From Nocardioides sp. R-C-SC26 (lineage in GTDB: Bacteria > Actinomycetota > Actinomycetes > Propionibacteriales > Nocardioidaceae): a stretch of DNA of 33,055 bases. The notes beneath the pieces were generated by a model. That model was given only the letters and a program-made list of their open reading frames with translations. It was not told the origin of the DNA and searched no databases. Both the position numbers and the translations under genes were made by a program. Positions 7,954 through 16,053 of the stretch are shown in pieces. The stretch's first letter is position 1. The number at the start of each line of letters is the position of its first letter. The stretch covers positions 77,582-110,636 of the forward strand of contig NZ_JAHRHK010000008.1 in NCBI RefSeq assembly GCF_021246465.1. Reading direction: 5' to 3'.

Positions 7954-9410
7954 CAGGGCCCTCCGTCGATGCGGGTAGGTGTACTCAGGCTCCACTGCGG
8001 ACCCTGAGGGGTGTCGTCGATCTCGATGCCGGCGGCCTGCAGCCGGTCGCGCAGCGCGTCGGCCCGCGCGAAGTCCTTCTCCGCACGCGCAGCGGTGCGC
8101 TCCTCGAGCACACCGCGCACCAGCACGTCGACGGCGGCGCTCAGGGCGTCGCCGTCGCCCCCCGCGCCCGCGGCACCGGGGAACTGGGCGGCGTCGAGAC
8201 CGAGCACGGCCAGCGAGGCCGCGACGCTCCGGGCGAGCGCCGCGGCGCCGGCGCGGTCGCCGTCGGCGAGCAGCCGGTTGCCCTCGCGCACGGCGTCGTA
8301 GATCGCGGCGACGGCGGCCGGCGTGGCCAGGTCGTCGTCCATCGCGACCGCGAAGCCGGCGACCAGTTCGACGTCGTCCGATCCCGCGGCGTGGTCGCTC
8401 GCACCCGTCAGCGCCCGGTCGAGGAAGCCCTCGATCCTGCGGAAGCCGGCGGCGGCCTCCTCCAGCGCCTCGAAGCTGAACTCCACGTGCGAGCGGTAGT
8501 GGGCGCTGGCCATGTAGAAGCGCAGCTCCACCCCACGGACCCGCTCGAGCACCTTCGGCACCGCGAGGGAGTTGCCGAGCGACTTGCTCATCTTCTCCCC
8601 GGCCGTGGTGATCCAGGCGTTGTGCAGCCAGTAGGACGCGAAGCCGTGACCGGCAGCGCGCGACTGGGCCTGCTCGTTCTCGTGATGAGGGAATCGCAGA
8701 TCGACACCTCCACCGTGGATGTCGAACGCGGAGCCCAGGTACTTGCCGGCCATTGCCGAGCACTCGATGTGCCAGCCGGGTCGGCCGCGGCCCCAGGGGC
8801 TCGGCCACGCCGCCGTCGCCGGCTCGCTGGGCTTCCAGCCCTTCCACAGCGCGAAGTCGCGGGGGTCGCGCTTGCGCGCCACCTGGTCGGCGTCGACATC
8901 GCCGGCGGGCTCCATGTCGTCGAGCCCCTGCCGGGTCAGCTCGCCGTAGGAGGGCCAGGAGCGGACGTCGAAGTAGACGTCACCGGAGTCGTCCGGCGCC
9001 GGGTAGGCGTGCCCCCGTTCGATGAGCGAGGCGATCATCTCGATCATCTCCGGCACGTGACCGGTCGCGCCCGGCTCGTAGGTCGGCGGCAGCACGTTGA
9101 TGCTGGCCAGGGCGCTGGTGAGTGCGCGGTGCATGTCGTAGGCCAGGTTGAACCACGGCCGGCCCTGCTCGGCGGACTTCGCCAGGATCTTGTCGTCGAT
9201 GTCGGTGACGTTGCGGATGAACGTCACGCGGTACCCCTGGTGCTCGAGCCAGCGGCGCAGCACGTCGAAGTTGACCGCGGACCGCACATGGCCCACGTGC
9301 GGCTCCGACTGGACGGTCAGGCCGCAGACGTAGATGCCCGCTTCGCCCCGATGGAGCGGGACGAAGTCGCGCACCTCGCGAGTCGCGGTGTCATAGAGCC
9401 GGAGTGCCAC
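7953..9410 (-). CDS. cysS: Cysteinyl-tRNA synthetase
   Basis: 485-aa class I aminoacyl-tRNA synthetase charging tRNA-Cys. Visible features: Cys29 of the zinc site (YVCGLTVQ), the HIGH-type motif HVGH (residues 38-41), the other zinc ligands within IECSAM and FPHHENEQ, and KMSKS near residue 272. I chose the GTG at 9410 because it gives the conserved [13 protein letters not shown] beginning and because TACCCT (9417-9422) stands 6 nt before it, the leaderless pattern. An ATG at 9452 would add 14 unsupported residues. The mycothiol enzyme MshC is related, but the full C-terminal region and the HHENE zinc segment favour CysS. Confidence 0.94.
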   Translation of the reverse strand: MALRLYDTATREVRDFVPLHRGEAGIYVCGLTVQSEPHVGHVRSAVNFDVLRRWLEHQGYRVTFIRNVTDIDDKILAKSAEQGRPWFNLAYDMHRALTSALASINVLPPTYEPGATGHVPEMIEMIASLIERGHAYPAPDDSGDVYFDVRSWPSYGELTRQGLDDMEPAGDVDADQVARKRDPRDFALWKGWKPSEPATAAWPSPWGRGRPGWHIECSAMAGKYLGSAFDIHGGGVDLRFPHHENEQAQSRAAGHGFASYWLHNAWITTAGEKMSKSLGNSLAVPKVLERVRGVELRFYMASAHYRSHVEFSFEALEEAAAGFRRIEGFLDRALTGASDHAAGSDDVELVAGFAVAMDDDLATPAAVAAIYDAVREGNRLLADGDRAGAAALARSVAASLAVLGLDAAQFPGAAGAGGDGDALSAAVDVLVRGVLEERTAARAEKDFARADALRDRLQAAGIEIDDTPQGPQWSLSTPTRIDGGP

Positions 9411-9416
9411 CCGTGA

Positions 9417-9422
9417 AGGGTA
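9417..9422 (-). promoter_or_regulatory. -10 element for leaderless cysS transcript
   Basis: TACCCT on the minus strand, then 6 nt (TCACGG), then the GTG start. This places the transcription start on or next to the first base of the codon. No Shine-Dalgarno is visible. Confidence 0.5.
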
Positions 9423-9490
9423 GTGGCGAGGCACCGGACGGCCCGAAACCACGCACCGGCCGATCTGTGACGGGTGAGGCAGATGTGACG

Positions 9491-9496
9491 TAGCGT
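9491..9496 (+). promoter_or_regulatory. -10 element for leaderless C39-peptidase transcript
   Basis: TAGCGT is followed by GAGAGG and then the GTG at 9503. TGTGACG occurs twice upstream (9466-9472 and 9484-9490, 18-bp period); the first copy covers the expected -35 position and either could be an activator site. Confidence 0.45.
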
Positions 9497-9502
9497 GAGA
9501 GG

Positions 9503-10870
9503 GTGACGCGATCCATCACCCTCGAGCAGGGCCGACCACTGCGCCACGGGCGACGGCGGCCGCGCGCGTTCGCCGCGGCAGGTCTCGGGCTCGCGCTCGG
9601 CGTCCCGCTCGCGGTCGCACCCGTCGCGACGCCGGGGGCGGCCGCCGCCACCGCAGCCGGGGCCGGCACGCACTCCGGCGCGACGACGACAGTCGCACGC
9701 GCCGCCGCACGCCAGATCGCCTACCGCGGCTTCGACACCGGTGCCCAGCTGAAGTCCGGGACGGCGACCGGCGTGCTCGTCCGGCAAGGGCGCCTCCACC
9801 TCGCGCCGCCCGCCGCGCCCTCGACCGGGCCGACGTCGGGCCAGAGCTCCGGGCGCGCGCCGACGACATCGACGCGACTGGTGGGCTCGACCCGCTACGA
9901 GCAGGGCACATGGGACTCACCCTGGGTCACGCCCGGCTTCTCCTTCACCGAGCTGATCCCGTCCTGGTCGGCACGGACGCCGGGCAACAGCTTCATCGAG
10001 ATCCGCCTTCGTGGACGCGATGCGTCCGGCCGCCTCTCCAGCTGGGACGTCGTCGCCCGTTGGGCCGCGACCGACCGGTACCTGCGCCGCACCAGCTTCG
10101 GCACCCAGCCCGACGACCTGGCCTCGCTCGCCGTCGACACCTGGCGGGCGTCGGCTGGCCTGGCCGCCTACCAGGTGCGCGTCACCCTGGCGCGCCGCGC
10201 GGGCGGCAGCGCCGCGCCGACCCTGGACAGCGTCGGTGCCGTCGCCTCGCGTCTGCCCACGACCGCGGGCCCGACGTCCAAGCCGGGGTCTGCTCGCGGC
10301 ACGGTGCTCGACGTGCCGCGCTACTCCCAGATGATCCACCGCGGCCACTACCCGGCCTGGGACGGCGGCGGCGAGGCGTGGTGCTCCCCGACGTCGACCT
10401 CGATGGTGCTCGGTTACTACGACCGACTGCCGGCGGCACGCGAGTACGCCTGGGTGCCGGCGGGTCACGTCGACCCCTGGGTGGACTTCGCGGCGCGCTC
10501 GACCTACGACGTCGCCTACCAGGGCGCGGGCAACTGGCCGTTCAACGTCGCCTACGCCGCGCCGCGCATCGGTCACGGCTACGTCACCCGACTCCGCTCG
10601 CTGCGTGAGGCGGAGCCGTTCCTGCTCGCCGGAGTGCCGCTGGTCGCCTCCCTCGCGTTCGCCCGCGGCCAGTTGACCGGCGCACCCATCTCCTCGACGG
10701 CGGGCCACGTGCTGGTGATCGTCGGTCTCACCGCGACCGGCGATGTCGTCGTCAACGACCCCGCCTCCACCTCACGCGCGGGGGTCCGCCGCACCTACGA
10801 TCGTGCCGAGTTCGAGCGCGCGTGGCTCGAAGGATCCGGCGGCACCGTCTACGTGCTGCAGCGCCGCTGA
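9503..10870 (+). CDS. Secreted C39-like cysteine peptidase family protein
   Basis: 455-aa exported protein. A twin-Arg-rich N-region and long Ala/Leu/Val segment (residues ~17-50) look like a signal peptide. Residues ~70-250 form an unrecognised, probably beta-rich domain ([30 protein letters not shown]). The C-terminal ~170 residues match the Peptidase_C39_2 layout: Cys294 in [13 protein letters not shown], His402 in [11 protein letters not shown] and Asp419 in VVNDPAS, a complete catalytic triad. It is transcribed divergently from cysS with a 92-bp gap. Proteins of this type are common in actinobacterial secretomes; whether it cleaves peptides or acts on the cell wall is unknown. Confidence 0.82.
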   Translation: MTRSITLEQGRPLRHGRRRPRAFAAAGLGLALGVPLAVAPVATPGAAAATAAGAGTHSGATTTVARAAARQIAYRGFDTGAQLKSGTATGVLVRQGRLHLAPPAAPSTGPTSGQSSGRAPTTSTRLVGSTRYEQGTWDSPWVTPGFSFTELIPSWSARTPGNSFIEIRLRGRDASGRLSSWDVVARWAATDRYLRRTSFGTQPDDLASLAVDTWRASAGLAAYQVRVTLARRAGGSAAPTLDSVGAVASRLPTTAGPTSKPGSARGTVLDVPRYSQMIHRGHYPAWDGGGEAWCSPTSTSMVLGYYDRLPAAREYAWVPAGHVDPWVDFAARSTYDVAYQGAGNWPFNVAYAAPRIGHGYVTRLRSLREAEPFLLAGVPLVASLAFARGQLTGAPISSTAGHVLVIVGLTATGDVVVNDPASTSRAGVRRTYDRAEFERAWLEGSGGTVYVLQRR

Positions 10871-10901
10871 TTCCTGCTGGTCGACTCTGGTCCCGTCCGT
10901 T

Positions 10902-10982
10902 TTCTCGGCCGGCCGAGGCAACCGGACCTTGGACGAGGAAGCCTCGTCGGCCAAAGGTCCAGGAATCTCGGTCGGCCGAGAA
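10902..10982. terminator. Nested inverted-repeat structure between convergent genes
   Basis: Outer arms 10902-10917 and 10967-10982 are 16 bp with 15 complementary positions, and each arm is itself palindromic around CTCGGCCGGCCGAG. Inside is a second hairpin: 10924-10938 pairs with 10942-10960 (GGACCTTGG with CCAAAGGTCC, ACGAGG with CCTCGT) around an AAG loop. It separates the plus-strand peptidase gene from the minus-strand SDR gene, so a bidirectional terminator is the simplest role. The nested form also resembles REP-type repeats. Confidence 0.6.
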
Positions 10983-11006
10983 TTCTGCGCCTCGCTCGCG
11001 CAGCGA

Positions 11007-11741
11007 TCAGACCGTGTACCCGCCGTCGACGTCGAGCTTCTGGCCGGTGATGAAGCCGGCGCGCGGCGAGGCGAGGAAGCAGACCGCCTCCGCGATGTCG
11101 GACGCCGTGCCGAAGCGACGTAGTGGGATGTTGCGGCGGGTGATCTCCAGGGCTGCGTCGTCGAGATCGCCGGAGGCGATTAGGCGCTCGGCCATCCCGT
11201 CGGTGAGCATCCCCGGGCCGACCATGTTCACCCGTACTCCGAACCGGCCCTCCTCGGCCGCGAAGCCCCGTGCGGCGGCCTCGACGGCGGCCTTGGGGAT
11301 CGAGGAGAGGCCGTCGCGCACGGGGTAGCGCGCCGTCGCGGCCGTGGTCACCGCCACGATCGAGCCGCGGCTGGCGCGCAGGTGCTCCAACGCGGCGTGG
11401 GCCACCGCGACGAACGCCCCCGCGTCGCCCCGCAACTGCTCGACGACGTCGGCCGGGGGGACCCGCGAAAGGTGGCGCTGCGGCACGTGCGGGCCGGCCG
11501 CGTACACCAAGGTGTGCAGGCCGCCGCCCTCCGCCGCCACGCGGTCGACGACGCCGGGAACGGCGTCGAGATCGCTCAGATCGAGCCGGTAGGCCGGGCG
11601 ACGCTCCGGCTCCTCGCGACGGTAGGTGACGGCGACCCGCGCCCCCCGCTCGGCGAGCATCGCCGCGACGGGTGCCCCCAGCCCGCCGTTGCCGCCGACC
11701 ACCAGCGCCACGCCGTCCAGATCCTCGAAGTCAGCCTCCAC
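11007..11741 (-). CDS. Short-chain dehydrogenase/reductase-like protein with altered active site
   Basis: 244 aa, Rossmann fold of the SDR family. The nucleotide-binding turn is VVGGNGGLG (residues ~14-22), and the C-terminal LRRFGTASDIAEAVCFLAS and GQKLDVDGGYTV blocks are typical. The catalytic region is not: the usual YxxxK reads SSIPK (Ser146 in place of Tyr, Lys150 kept), the catalytic Ser site reads VTTAAT, and the NNAG motif reads YAAG. Either the chemistry differs or the protein binds without catalysing. Start GTG at 11741; TGGGAT lies 6 nt upstream and no good ribosome-binding site is seen. It converges with the peptidase gene. Confidence 0.82.
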   Translation of the reverse strand: MEADFEDLDGVALVVGGNGGLGAPVAAMLAERGARVAVTYRREEPERRPAYRLDLSDLDAVPGVVDRVAAEGGGLHTLVYAAGPHVPQRHLSRVPPADVVEQLRGDAGAFVAVAHAALEHLRASRGSIVAVTTAATARYPVRDGLSSIPKAAVEAAARGFAAEEGRFGVRVNMVGPGMLTDGMAERLIASGDLDDAALEITRRNIPLRRFGTASDIAEAVCFLASPRAGFITGQKLDVDGGYTV

Positions 11742-11820
11742 GAGCGCATCCCACCACGTGCCGGGCGATCAGACGTCGGCATAGGACCGATCCGCGCCGA
11801 GTGAGTGCCGATCCGTGCCG

Positions 11821-13368
11821 TCAGCCGCGGACGGTCAGGTCGACCGAGTCCCAGCCGGTGGCGCCGTCGGGCAGCACGTCGGCGACCGCGCCGGTCTGCA
11901 CGTCGCCGTCCTTGCCGGTGGCGCGCACGCGGATCTGATGGTCACCCGGCTCGAGCGTCACGGCCGCACGCCATTGCACCCATGAGTCGTCATTCGGTGC
12001 GCTCGCCACCTCGGCCGGCGTCCAGGCTCCGCCGTCCACCGCGATCTCGACGGCGGCGATCCCGGTGTGCTGCTTCCATGCGCTGCCCGCGACGACGACC
12101 TCGCCCGCGTCGAACTCCGTGCCCGGTCGCGGGACGTCGATGCGCGAGGCGATCTTGACCGGGCCGCGCTCGCCCCAGCCTCGCTGGGTCCAGTAGGCCT
12201 CGATGTCGGCGAACCGGGTGACCTCGAGGTCGACCACCCACTTGCATGCCGAGACGTAGCCGTAGAGCCCGGGCACGAGCGTGCGCACCGGGAAGCCGTG
12301 CTCGATGGGGAGCGGCTCGCCGTTCATCGCCACCGCGAGCATGGCGCCGACCTCGCCGTCGACGAGTGCCTCGAGCGGGGTCCCGCAGTTCCAGCCGTCC
12401 TGCGAGGTCTGGAGCACGGCGTCCGCACCGTCGAGAGGCCCTGCCATCTCCAGCAGCGGCGCGAGAGCGACACCGCTCCACCACGCGTTGCCGACCAGGT
12501 CGCCGCCGACCTCGTTGGAGACGCAGTTGAGGGTGATCCACCGCTCCACCACGGGGCGCCGCACCAGGTCGGCGTAGGTCAGCACGACCTCGCGCTCGAC
12601 CATCCCGTGGATGCGCAGCTGCCAGTCGCGGGGCTCGATGGTGGGCTTGGTGAAGGCCGTGTCGATCAGGTAGAAGTCGCTCGTCGGCGTCTGCCAGGGT
12701 GCCACGCCCTCGACGCCGATCGTCGCCCCGGCAGGCACCCGCGGGGGCGTGACGTCGAGGCGGAGCAGTCGCCGTGCCTGCTCGACGCGCTCCCGGCCGC
12801 GGCCGGCGACCCGACCGAGCAGGGTCGCCGCACCCGCGCCGACCGCGACCCCGGCGGTGGTCAGGAGGAACCGGCGGCGCGTGCGAGCAGCCTCCGGCTC
12901 GAAGCGCTCCAGCTCGGGGACGGCGTCCAGGCGCCGCAGCGAAGTGGCGAAGACCGCGAGCGCGCCGATCCAGGTCGCCAGGCCCGCCGCGAGTGGCAGC
13001 AGGTCGGTGACCGCAGCGCCGTTCGCCGTCATCGTGGCGGTGGCGCCGACACCCGCGAGCAGGCCGAATCCGGCGTAGGCCGCCCACAACGAGCGACGCG
13101 CCAGCCGTCCCAGGACGAGGAACAGGCCGACGAGCACGACCAGGATCCCGGCGATCAGGAGCGGTTTGTCGCGGGTGCCGAAGGTGTCGATCGCCCAGTG
13201 CACGACCGATCCCGGCGTCAGTCGCGAGACCAGTTCGGCGACGGCACTCACGGGCGTGAGGCGCTCGCTCATCAGTTGGGTGATCAGGTAGCTGACCGCC
13301 AGGCCGGCAGCACCGGCGAGCAGCCCGGCCAGAGCCCAGGCCCCCGTCGTACGTCGCATGCGCGTCAT
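11821..13368 (-). CDS. Membrane-anchored molybdopterin-dependent oxidoreductase (sulfite oxidase family)
   Basis: 515 aa. Four likely membrane helices (about residues 10-30, 69-88, 94-114, 120-142) come first. A twin-arginine-type segment [12 protein letters not shown] (162-173) with a hydrophobic stretch to ~185 follows. The sulfite-oxidase-type molybdopterin domain is next, with the molybdenum-ligand Cys282 in [14 protein letters not shown] and blocks such as [22 protein letters not shown]-terminal Mo-co dimerisation-like beta domain ([26 protein letters not shown]) ends the protein. The catalytic part should face outside. The ATG at 13368 has GGACAGG upstream. Substrate is unknown; no heme or cytochrome partner gene is adjacent. 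Confidence 0.9.
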   Translation of the reverse strand: MTRMRRTTGAWALAGLLAGAAGLAVSYLITQLMSERLTPVSAVAELVSRLTPGSVVHWAIDTFGTRDKPLLIAGILVVLVGLFLVLGRLARRSLWAAYAGFGLLAGVGATATMTANGAAVTDLLPLAAGLATWIGALAVFATSLRRLDAVPELERFEPEAARTRRRFLLTTAGVAVGAGAATLLGRVAGRGRERVEQARRLLRLDVTPPRVPAGATIGVEGVAPWQTPTSDFYLIDTAFTKPTIEPRDWQLRIHGMVEREVVLTYADLVRRPVVERWITLNCVSNEVGGDLVGNAWWSGVALAPLLEMAGPLDGADAVLQTSQDGWNCGTPLEALVDGEVGAMLAVAMNGEPLPIEHGFPVRTLVPGLYGYVSACKWVVDLEVTRFADIEAYWTQRGWGERGPVKIASRIDVPRPGTEFDAGEVVVAGSAWKQHTGIAAVEIAVDGGAWTPAEVASAPNDDSWVQWRAAVTLEPGDHQIRVRATGKDGDVQTGAVADVLPDGATGWDSVDLTVRG

Positions 13369-13450
13369 TGTGCCTGTCCGGGTGGAATCCCCAGGGACGA
13401 ACGCGGCAACCGGCGCCGGAGCTGCCTCGCTGTGCGGCATGATCGCGGCC

Positions 13451-14017
13451 GTGACGACGTCCGAGCACACCAGCGGCCCCGACGCCTCGGGCGATCCCGC
13501 GATGCCGACCCCCGCCCGGCCCGCGCCCAGCGCTCCGGCGCTGCCCCGCGTCGGGCTCGGGGTCGACGTGCACCGCCTCGTGGACGGCGTCCCGATGCAT
13601 CTGGCCGGGCTGAGCTGGCCCGACGAACCCCAGGGACTCAAGGGGCACTCCGACGCCGACGTCGCGGCGCACGCGTGCTGCGACGCGCTGCTGTCGGCGG
13701 CCGATCTCGGCGATCTCGGCTCGAACTTCGGCACCGCCGCTCCCGAATGGGCCGGCGCCTCGGGAGCGACCCTGCTGACCGAGACGGCGCGACGCGTGCG
13801 CGCGGCCGGTTTCGAGATCGGCAACGTCTCCGTCCAGGTGATCGGCAACCGCCCGCGGCTGGGTCCGCGTCGGGCCGAGGGCCAGACGGCCCTCTCTGCC
13901 GCGATCGGTGCCCCGGTCTCGCTCAGCGCCACGACCACCGACGGTCTCGGCCTGACCGGCCGGGGCGAGGGCGTGGCGGCCATCGCCACCGCGCTCGTGG
14001 TCGCCGTCCCGCGTTGA
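13451..14017 (+). CDS. ispF: 2-C-methyl-D-erythritol 2,4-cyclodiphosphate synthase
   Basis: MEP-pathway enzyme that cyclises CDP-ME-2-phosphate to MEcPP with loss of CMP. Seen: the metal motif GVDVHRL, the block [35 protein letters not shown] and the C-terminal [14 protein letters not shown]. The catalytic core starts near base 13545. The start is uncertain: GTG 13451 has CATGAT seven bases upstream and codon third positions become strongly G/C from there, while ATG 13502 would give a 171-aa protein closer to the usual ~160. Neither has a ribosome-binding site. It diverges from the molybdopterin oxidoreductase gene, and its stop lies in the first of two hairpins. Confidence 0.92.
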   Translation: MTTSEHTSGPDASGDPAMPTPARPAPSAPALPRVGLGVDVHRLVDGVPMHLAGLSWPDEPQGLKGHSDADVAAHACCDALLSAADLGDLGSNFGTAAPEWAGASGATLLTETARRVRAAGFEIGNVSVQVIGNRPRLGPRRAEGQTALSAAIGAPVSLSATTTDGLGLTGRGEGVAAIATALVVAVPR

Positions 14018-14044
14018 CCCGTCTTTACGTGAAGACGGGTCAAC
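14013..14044. terminator. Perfect 13-bp hairpin overlapping the ispF stop
   Basis: GTTGACCCGTCTT (14013-14025) pairs perfectly with AAGACGGGTCAAC (14032-14044) around TACGTG. The left arm contains the ispF TGA. It lies between convergent ispF and nirD and has no long U-tract on either strand, as is usual in Actinobacteria. Confidence 0.65.
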
Positions 14045-14056
14045 GGCCCGACCGGG

Positions 14057-14088
14057 GTTGACCCGTCTTCAGATAGAGACGGGTCGAC
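14057..14088. terminator. Second copy of the hairpin, before the nirD stop
   Basis: GTTGACCCGTCT (14057-14068) pairs with AGACGGGTCGAC (14077-14088) with one mismatch around an 8-nt loop. It is a near-copy of the hairpin 44 bp to the left, so the two form a tandem repeat that could serve one convergent gene each. Confidence 0.6.
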
Positions 14089-14089
14089 G

Positions 14090-14452
14090 TCAGGCGGCGT
14101 CGACCTTGCGGTGCCCGACGTGCACGACGCCGTCGGTGACCCGGACGTCGTAGGCGGGGACCGAGACGTGGGTGTCGTCCAGGCAGCGTCCGCTGCGCAG
14201 GTCGAAGGCGTGCCGATGAGCGGGCGAGGCGACGAAGGGCACGCCGGATCTGCGTCCGACGATGCCCCGCGCGATCATCGACGCCCTGGCGAACGGGTCG
14301 TGGTTGCCGAGGGCGTAGACGAGCTCGTCCTCCATCCGGAAGATCGCGATCGCCTGGCCGTGGACGAGCGCCGCGACGCCGCGTCCGATCTCGAGGTCGG
14401 CGAGCGGACAGACCGGCTGCCACTCCTCCTGGCTCCGAGCGCGGGGGCACAT
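14090..14452 (-). CDS. nirD: NirD-like nitrite reductase small subunit, orphan
   Basis: 120-aa protein of the NirD/Rieske-like fold, normally the small partner of the NADH-dependent siroheme nitrite reductase NirB in the cytoplasm. Blocks YALGNHDPFARASMIARGIVG, VPFVASPAHRHAFDLRSGRCLDD and VPAYDVRVTDGVVHVG match the family. As in most NirD proteins, the Cys/His ligands of a true Rieske cluster are absent. The ATG at 14452 follows TACGTT (14461-14466) by 8 nt, so the mRNA is nearly leaderless. No nirB is in the window; ispF and ispD flank it. The upstream GlnR-like motif supports a nitrogen role. Confidence 0.87.
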   Translation of the reverse strand: MCPRARSQEEWQPVCPLADLEIGRGVAALVHGQAIAIFRMEDELVYALGNHDPFARASMIARGIVGRRSGVPFVASPAHRHAFDLRSGRCLDDTHVSVPAYDVRVTDGVVHVGHRKVDAA

Positions 14453-14488
14453 GACTAGCGAACGTAGATGCGGCCTCGGCACGCGCGG

Positions 14489-14514
14489 GTTACCGCGTGT
14501 TACGGCTGTGAAAA
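14489..14514. promoter_or_regulatory. GlnR- or MtrA-like box between nirD and ispD
   Basis: GTTAC at 14489-14493, GTTAC at 14499-14503, then six bases and GAAAA at 14510-14514. GTTAC-n6-GAAAA fits the actinobacterial GlnR half-pair GTnAC-n6-GAAAC with one mismatch. The GTTAC direct repeat could also suit MtrA, which is reported to use overlapping sites. The centre lies about 48 bases upstream of the predicted nirD transcription start, suitable for activation. Confidence 0.45.
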
Positions 14515-14572
14515 CGATCCCTTCGGGCCACCGCATCGGTCGTGGGAGCCGGCCCCTTGGAAGGATGACGCC

Positions 14573-15277
14573 ATGACCGTGGCCGCAGTCCTCCTCGCCG
14601 CCGGCTCGGGAAGCCGCGTGGGCGCCGGGGTCAACAAGGTCCTGCTCCCGGTGTGCGGAGACGCCGTGGTGACGCACGCGTTGCGCACCGCGCTGGGGAT
14701 CGCCGAGATCACCCGCATCGTGCTCGTCGTCCGCGACGGCGACCAGCGCGAGGTCGCCGACGCGATCGTGCCGTGGCTCGGCGAACGCGAGGTCGTGCTG
14801 GCCATCGGCGGGCAGACGCGGCACGCCTCGGAGACGGCGGCGCTCGCCGCGCTGCGTGACGACATCCTCGGCGGCACGGTCGACGTCGTGGCCATCCACG
14901 ACGCGGCACGGCCCTTCGCCACGGCGGCGCTGTGGCGCGCGGTCATCGAGGCTGCGCGCACCCACGGCGGCGCCCTTCCGGGCCTGGCCATGCCGGGGCT
15001 GATCAGGCGTGATGTCGCCTCCGCGGGGGCCGACGTCGTGGAGCGCGACCTGGTCGGCGTCCAGACCCCGCAGGCGTTCTGGGCTCCCGACCTGCTCGAG
15101 GCCTACGATCGCGCCGCGGCGGACGAGTTCTCCGGCACCGACACCGCGGCCTGCCTGGCTCGCTACACCGAGGTCCGCACGCGGGTGATCGACGGCGACG
15201 CGCGCAACATCAAGGTGACCTTCGCCGAGGACCTGCCCCTGGCGGACGCGCTGGCCCGCCGCGACGCGCCGGCCTGA
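14573..15277 (+). CDS. ispD: 2-C-methyl-D-erythritol 4-phosphate cytidylyltransferase
   Basis: 234-aa MEP-pathway enzyme making CDP-methylerythritol from MEP and CTP. The N-terminal nucleotide-binding signature is VLLAAGSGSRVGAGVNKVLLPV, with the key Arg and Lys present; HDAARPF and GVQTPQAFW follow, as does the C-terminal RNIKVTFAEDLPLA. Length is normal. The ATG at 14573 has GGAAGGA 8-11 nt upstream, one of the few clear ribosome-binding sites in this stretch. It is in the same orientation as ispF but separated by the oppositely oriented nirD, and it converges with the degenerate IspD-like gene. Confidence 0.95.
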   Translation: MTVAAVLLAAGSGSRVGAGVNKVLLPVCGDAVVTHALRTALGIAEITRIVLVVRDGDQREVADAIVPWLGEREVVLAIGGQTRHASETAALAALRDDILGGTVDVVAIHDAARPFATAALWRAVIEAARTHGGALPGLAMPGLIRRDVASAGADVVERDLVGVQTPQAFWAPDLLEAYDRAAADEFSGTDTAACLARYTEVRTRVIDGDARNIKVTFAEDLPLADALARRDAPA

Positions 15278-15307
15278 CCGGGCGCATCCCGAGGCGGTCG
15301 GCGCGGG

Positions 15308-15970
15308 TCAGAGAGTCCGCAGATCGCCCAGCAGCTCGCGCTCGACGTCGTCGGGGCGGGTCGCAGCCTCCACGAGCGCGACGTCGTCGAGGCTGCCCAC
15401 CCGGCGGGCCGATGCGGGCGCCTCGGCGAGCACGACGTCCTCACCGATCTGGCGCAGCCGCACGACCAGGTCGGCGAGATCGGTGGAGCCGACCCATGAC
15501 TCCCACCCGCTGCTGAAGGCGTCGCCGGCCGCCGTGCCCGGCGCGAGCAGTCGCGGCGGCACCACCACCGGAGAGCAGGGCATCACCAGGTCGTCCCGGT
15601 CGACGTCGCCACCGAGCTCGACCACCACAGCGGACGTCGCACTCGACCGGGTCCGCTTGACCGTGTCGGTGACCGGCCGCACTCCGACCACGACGCGTTC
15701 CGCCGACGTCGCGCGCTCGACGCACGACGCGATGAACGCGGGCGGCGTCATCGGGCAGAGGCTGTCCAGGAGCACCACCGCGGCGTCCTCCTCGACGGCG
15801 GCCTCGCACAGCTCGCTCCAGGGCACGCTGGCGTCGACGAGCGAGACGCCCGCCTCGCCGGCGGCCCACGCCGTCGCCGCTACGAGTGACTCGCCGTGCA
15901 CCAATGCGAACGGGAGCGAGCCCCGCTCCTCGACGAGCACGAGTCCCCATGCGGTCACGTCGTCGTCCAC
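15308..15970 (-). CDS. Degenerate IspD-like protein (likely pseudoenzyme)
   Basis: 220 aa. The middle part is recognisable as an IspD-fold relative: LLDSLCPMTPPAFIASCVERA occupies the place of IspD's HDAARP block, and GVRPVTDTVKR matches the conserved PVTDTVK segment. The N-terminal nucleotide-binding signature AAGxGxR...K is missing altogether, and the QTPQxF block is not evident. CTP-dependent transfer is therefore unlikely; a regulatory or scaffold role is a guess. I chose GTG 15970 because TAGGGT (15978-15983) lies 7 nt upstream; GTG 15988 would add six residues. It sits downstream of carD (83-bp gap) and converges with the true ispD. Confidence 0.72.
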   Translation of the reverse strand: MDDDVTAWGLVLVEERGSLPFALVHGESLVAATAWAAGEAGVSLVDASVPWSELCEAAVEEDAAVVLLDSLCPMTPPAFIASCVERATSAERVVVGVRPVTDTVKRTRSSATSAVVVELGGDVDRDDLVMPCSPVVVPPRLLAPGTAAGDAFSSGWESWVGSTDLADLVVRLRQIGEDVVLAEAPASARRVGSLDDVALVEAATRPDDVERELLGDLRTL

Positions 15971-16053
15971 GTTCTCGACCCTACCCACGCCGAGACCCGC
16001 GGCCGCCCCGGGGGCCCCGCCGGGCCCGTTCGTCGAGACGGGTTGGTCGAGCC

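Noticed and set aside
5320..8007. 895-codon plus-strand open frame
   Set aside because: Antisense to the first receptor gene and rlmB, and it crosses the operator region. There are no recognisable domains, and both real genes on the minus strand have diagnostic motifs.
7954..8847. N-terminal extension of rlmB to 618 residues
   Set aside because: The extension is the other frame of cysS. The ATG at 7953 with GGAGGG gives a normal-length methyltransferase.
7953..9410. Reading this gene as mshC (mycothiol ligase) rather than cysS
   Set aside because: It has the full-length CysRS body, the HHENE zinc segment and the conserved cysS-rlmB linkage.
12067..14061. 664-codon plus-strand open frame
   Set aside because: Overlaps the molybdopterin oxidoreductase on the opposite strand and ispF in another frame; composition is that of a shadow.
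14090..14452. True Rieske [2Fe-2S] protein
   Set aside because: The CxH and CxxH ligand motifs are absent. NHDPF and GRCLDD blocks fit NirD, which often lacks the cluster.
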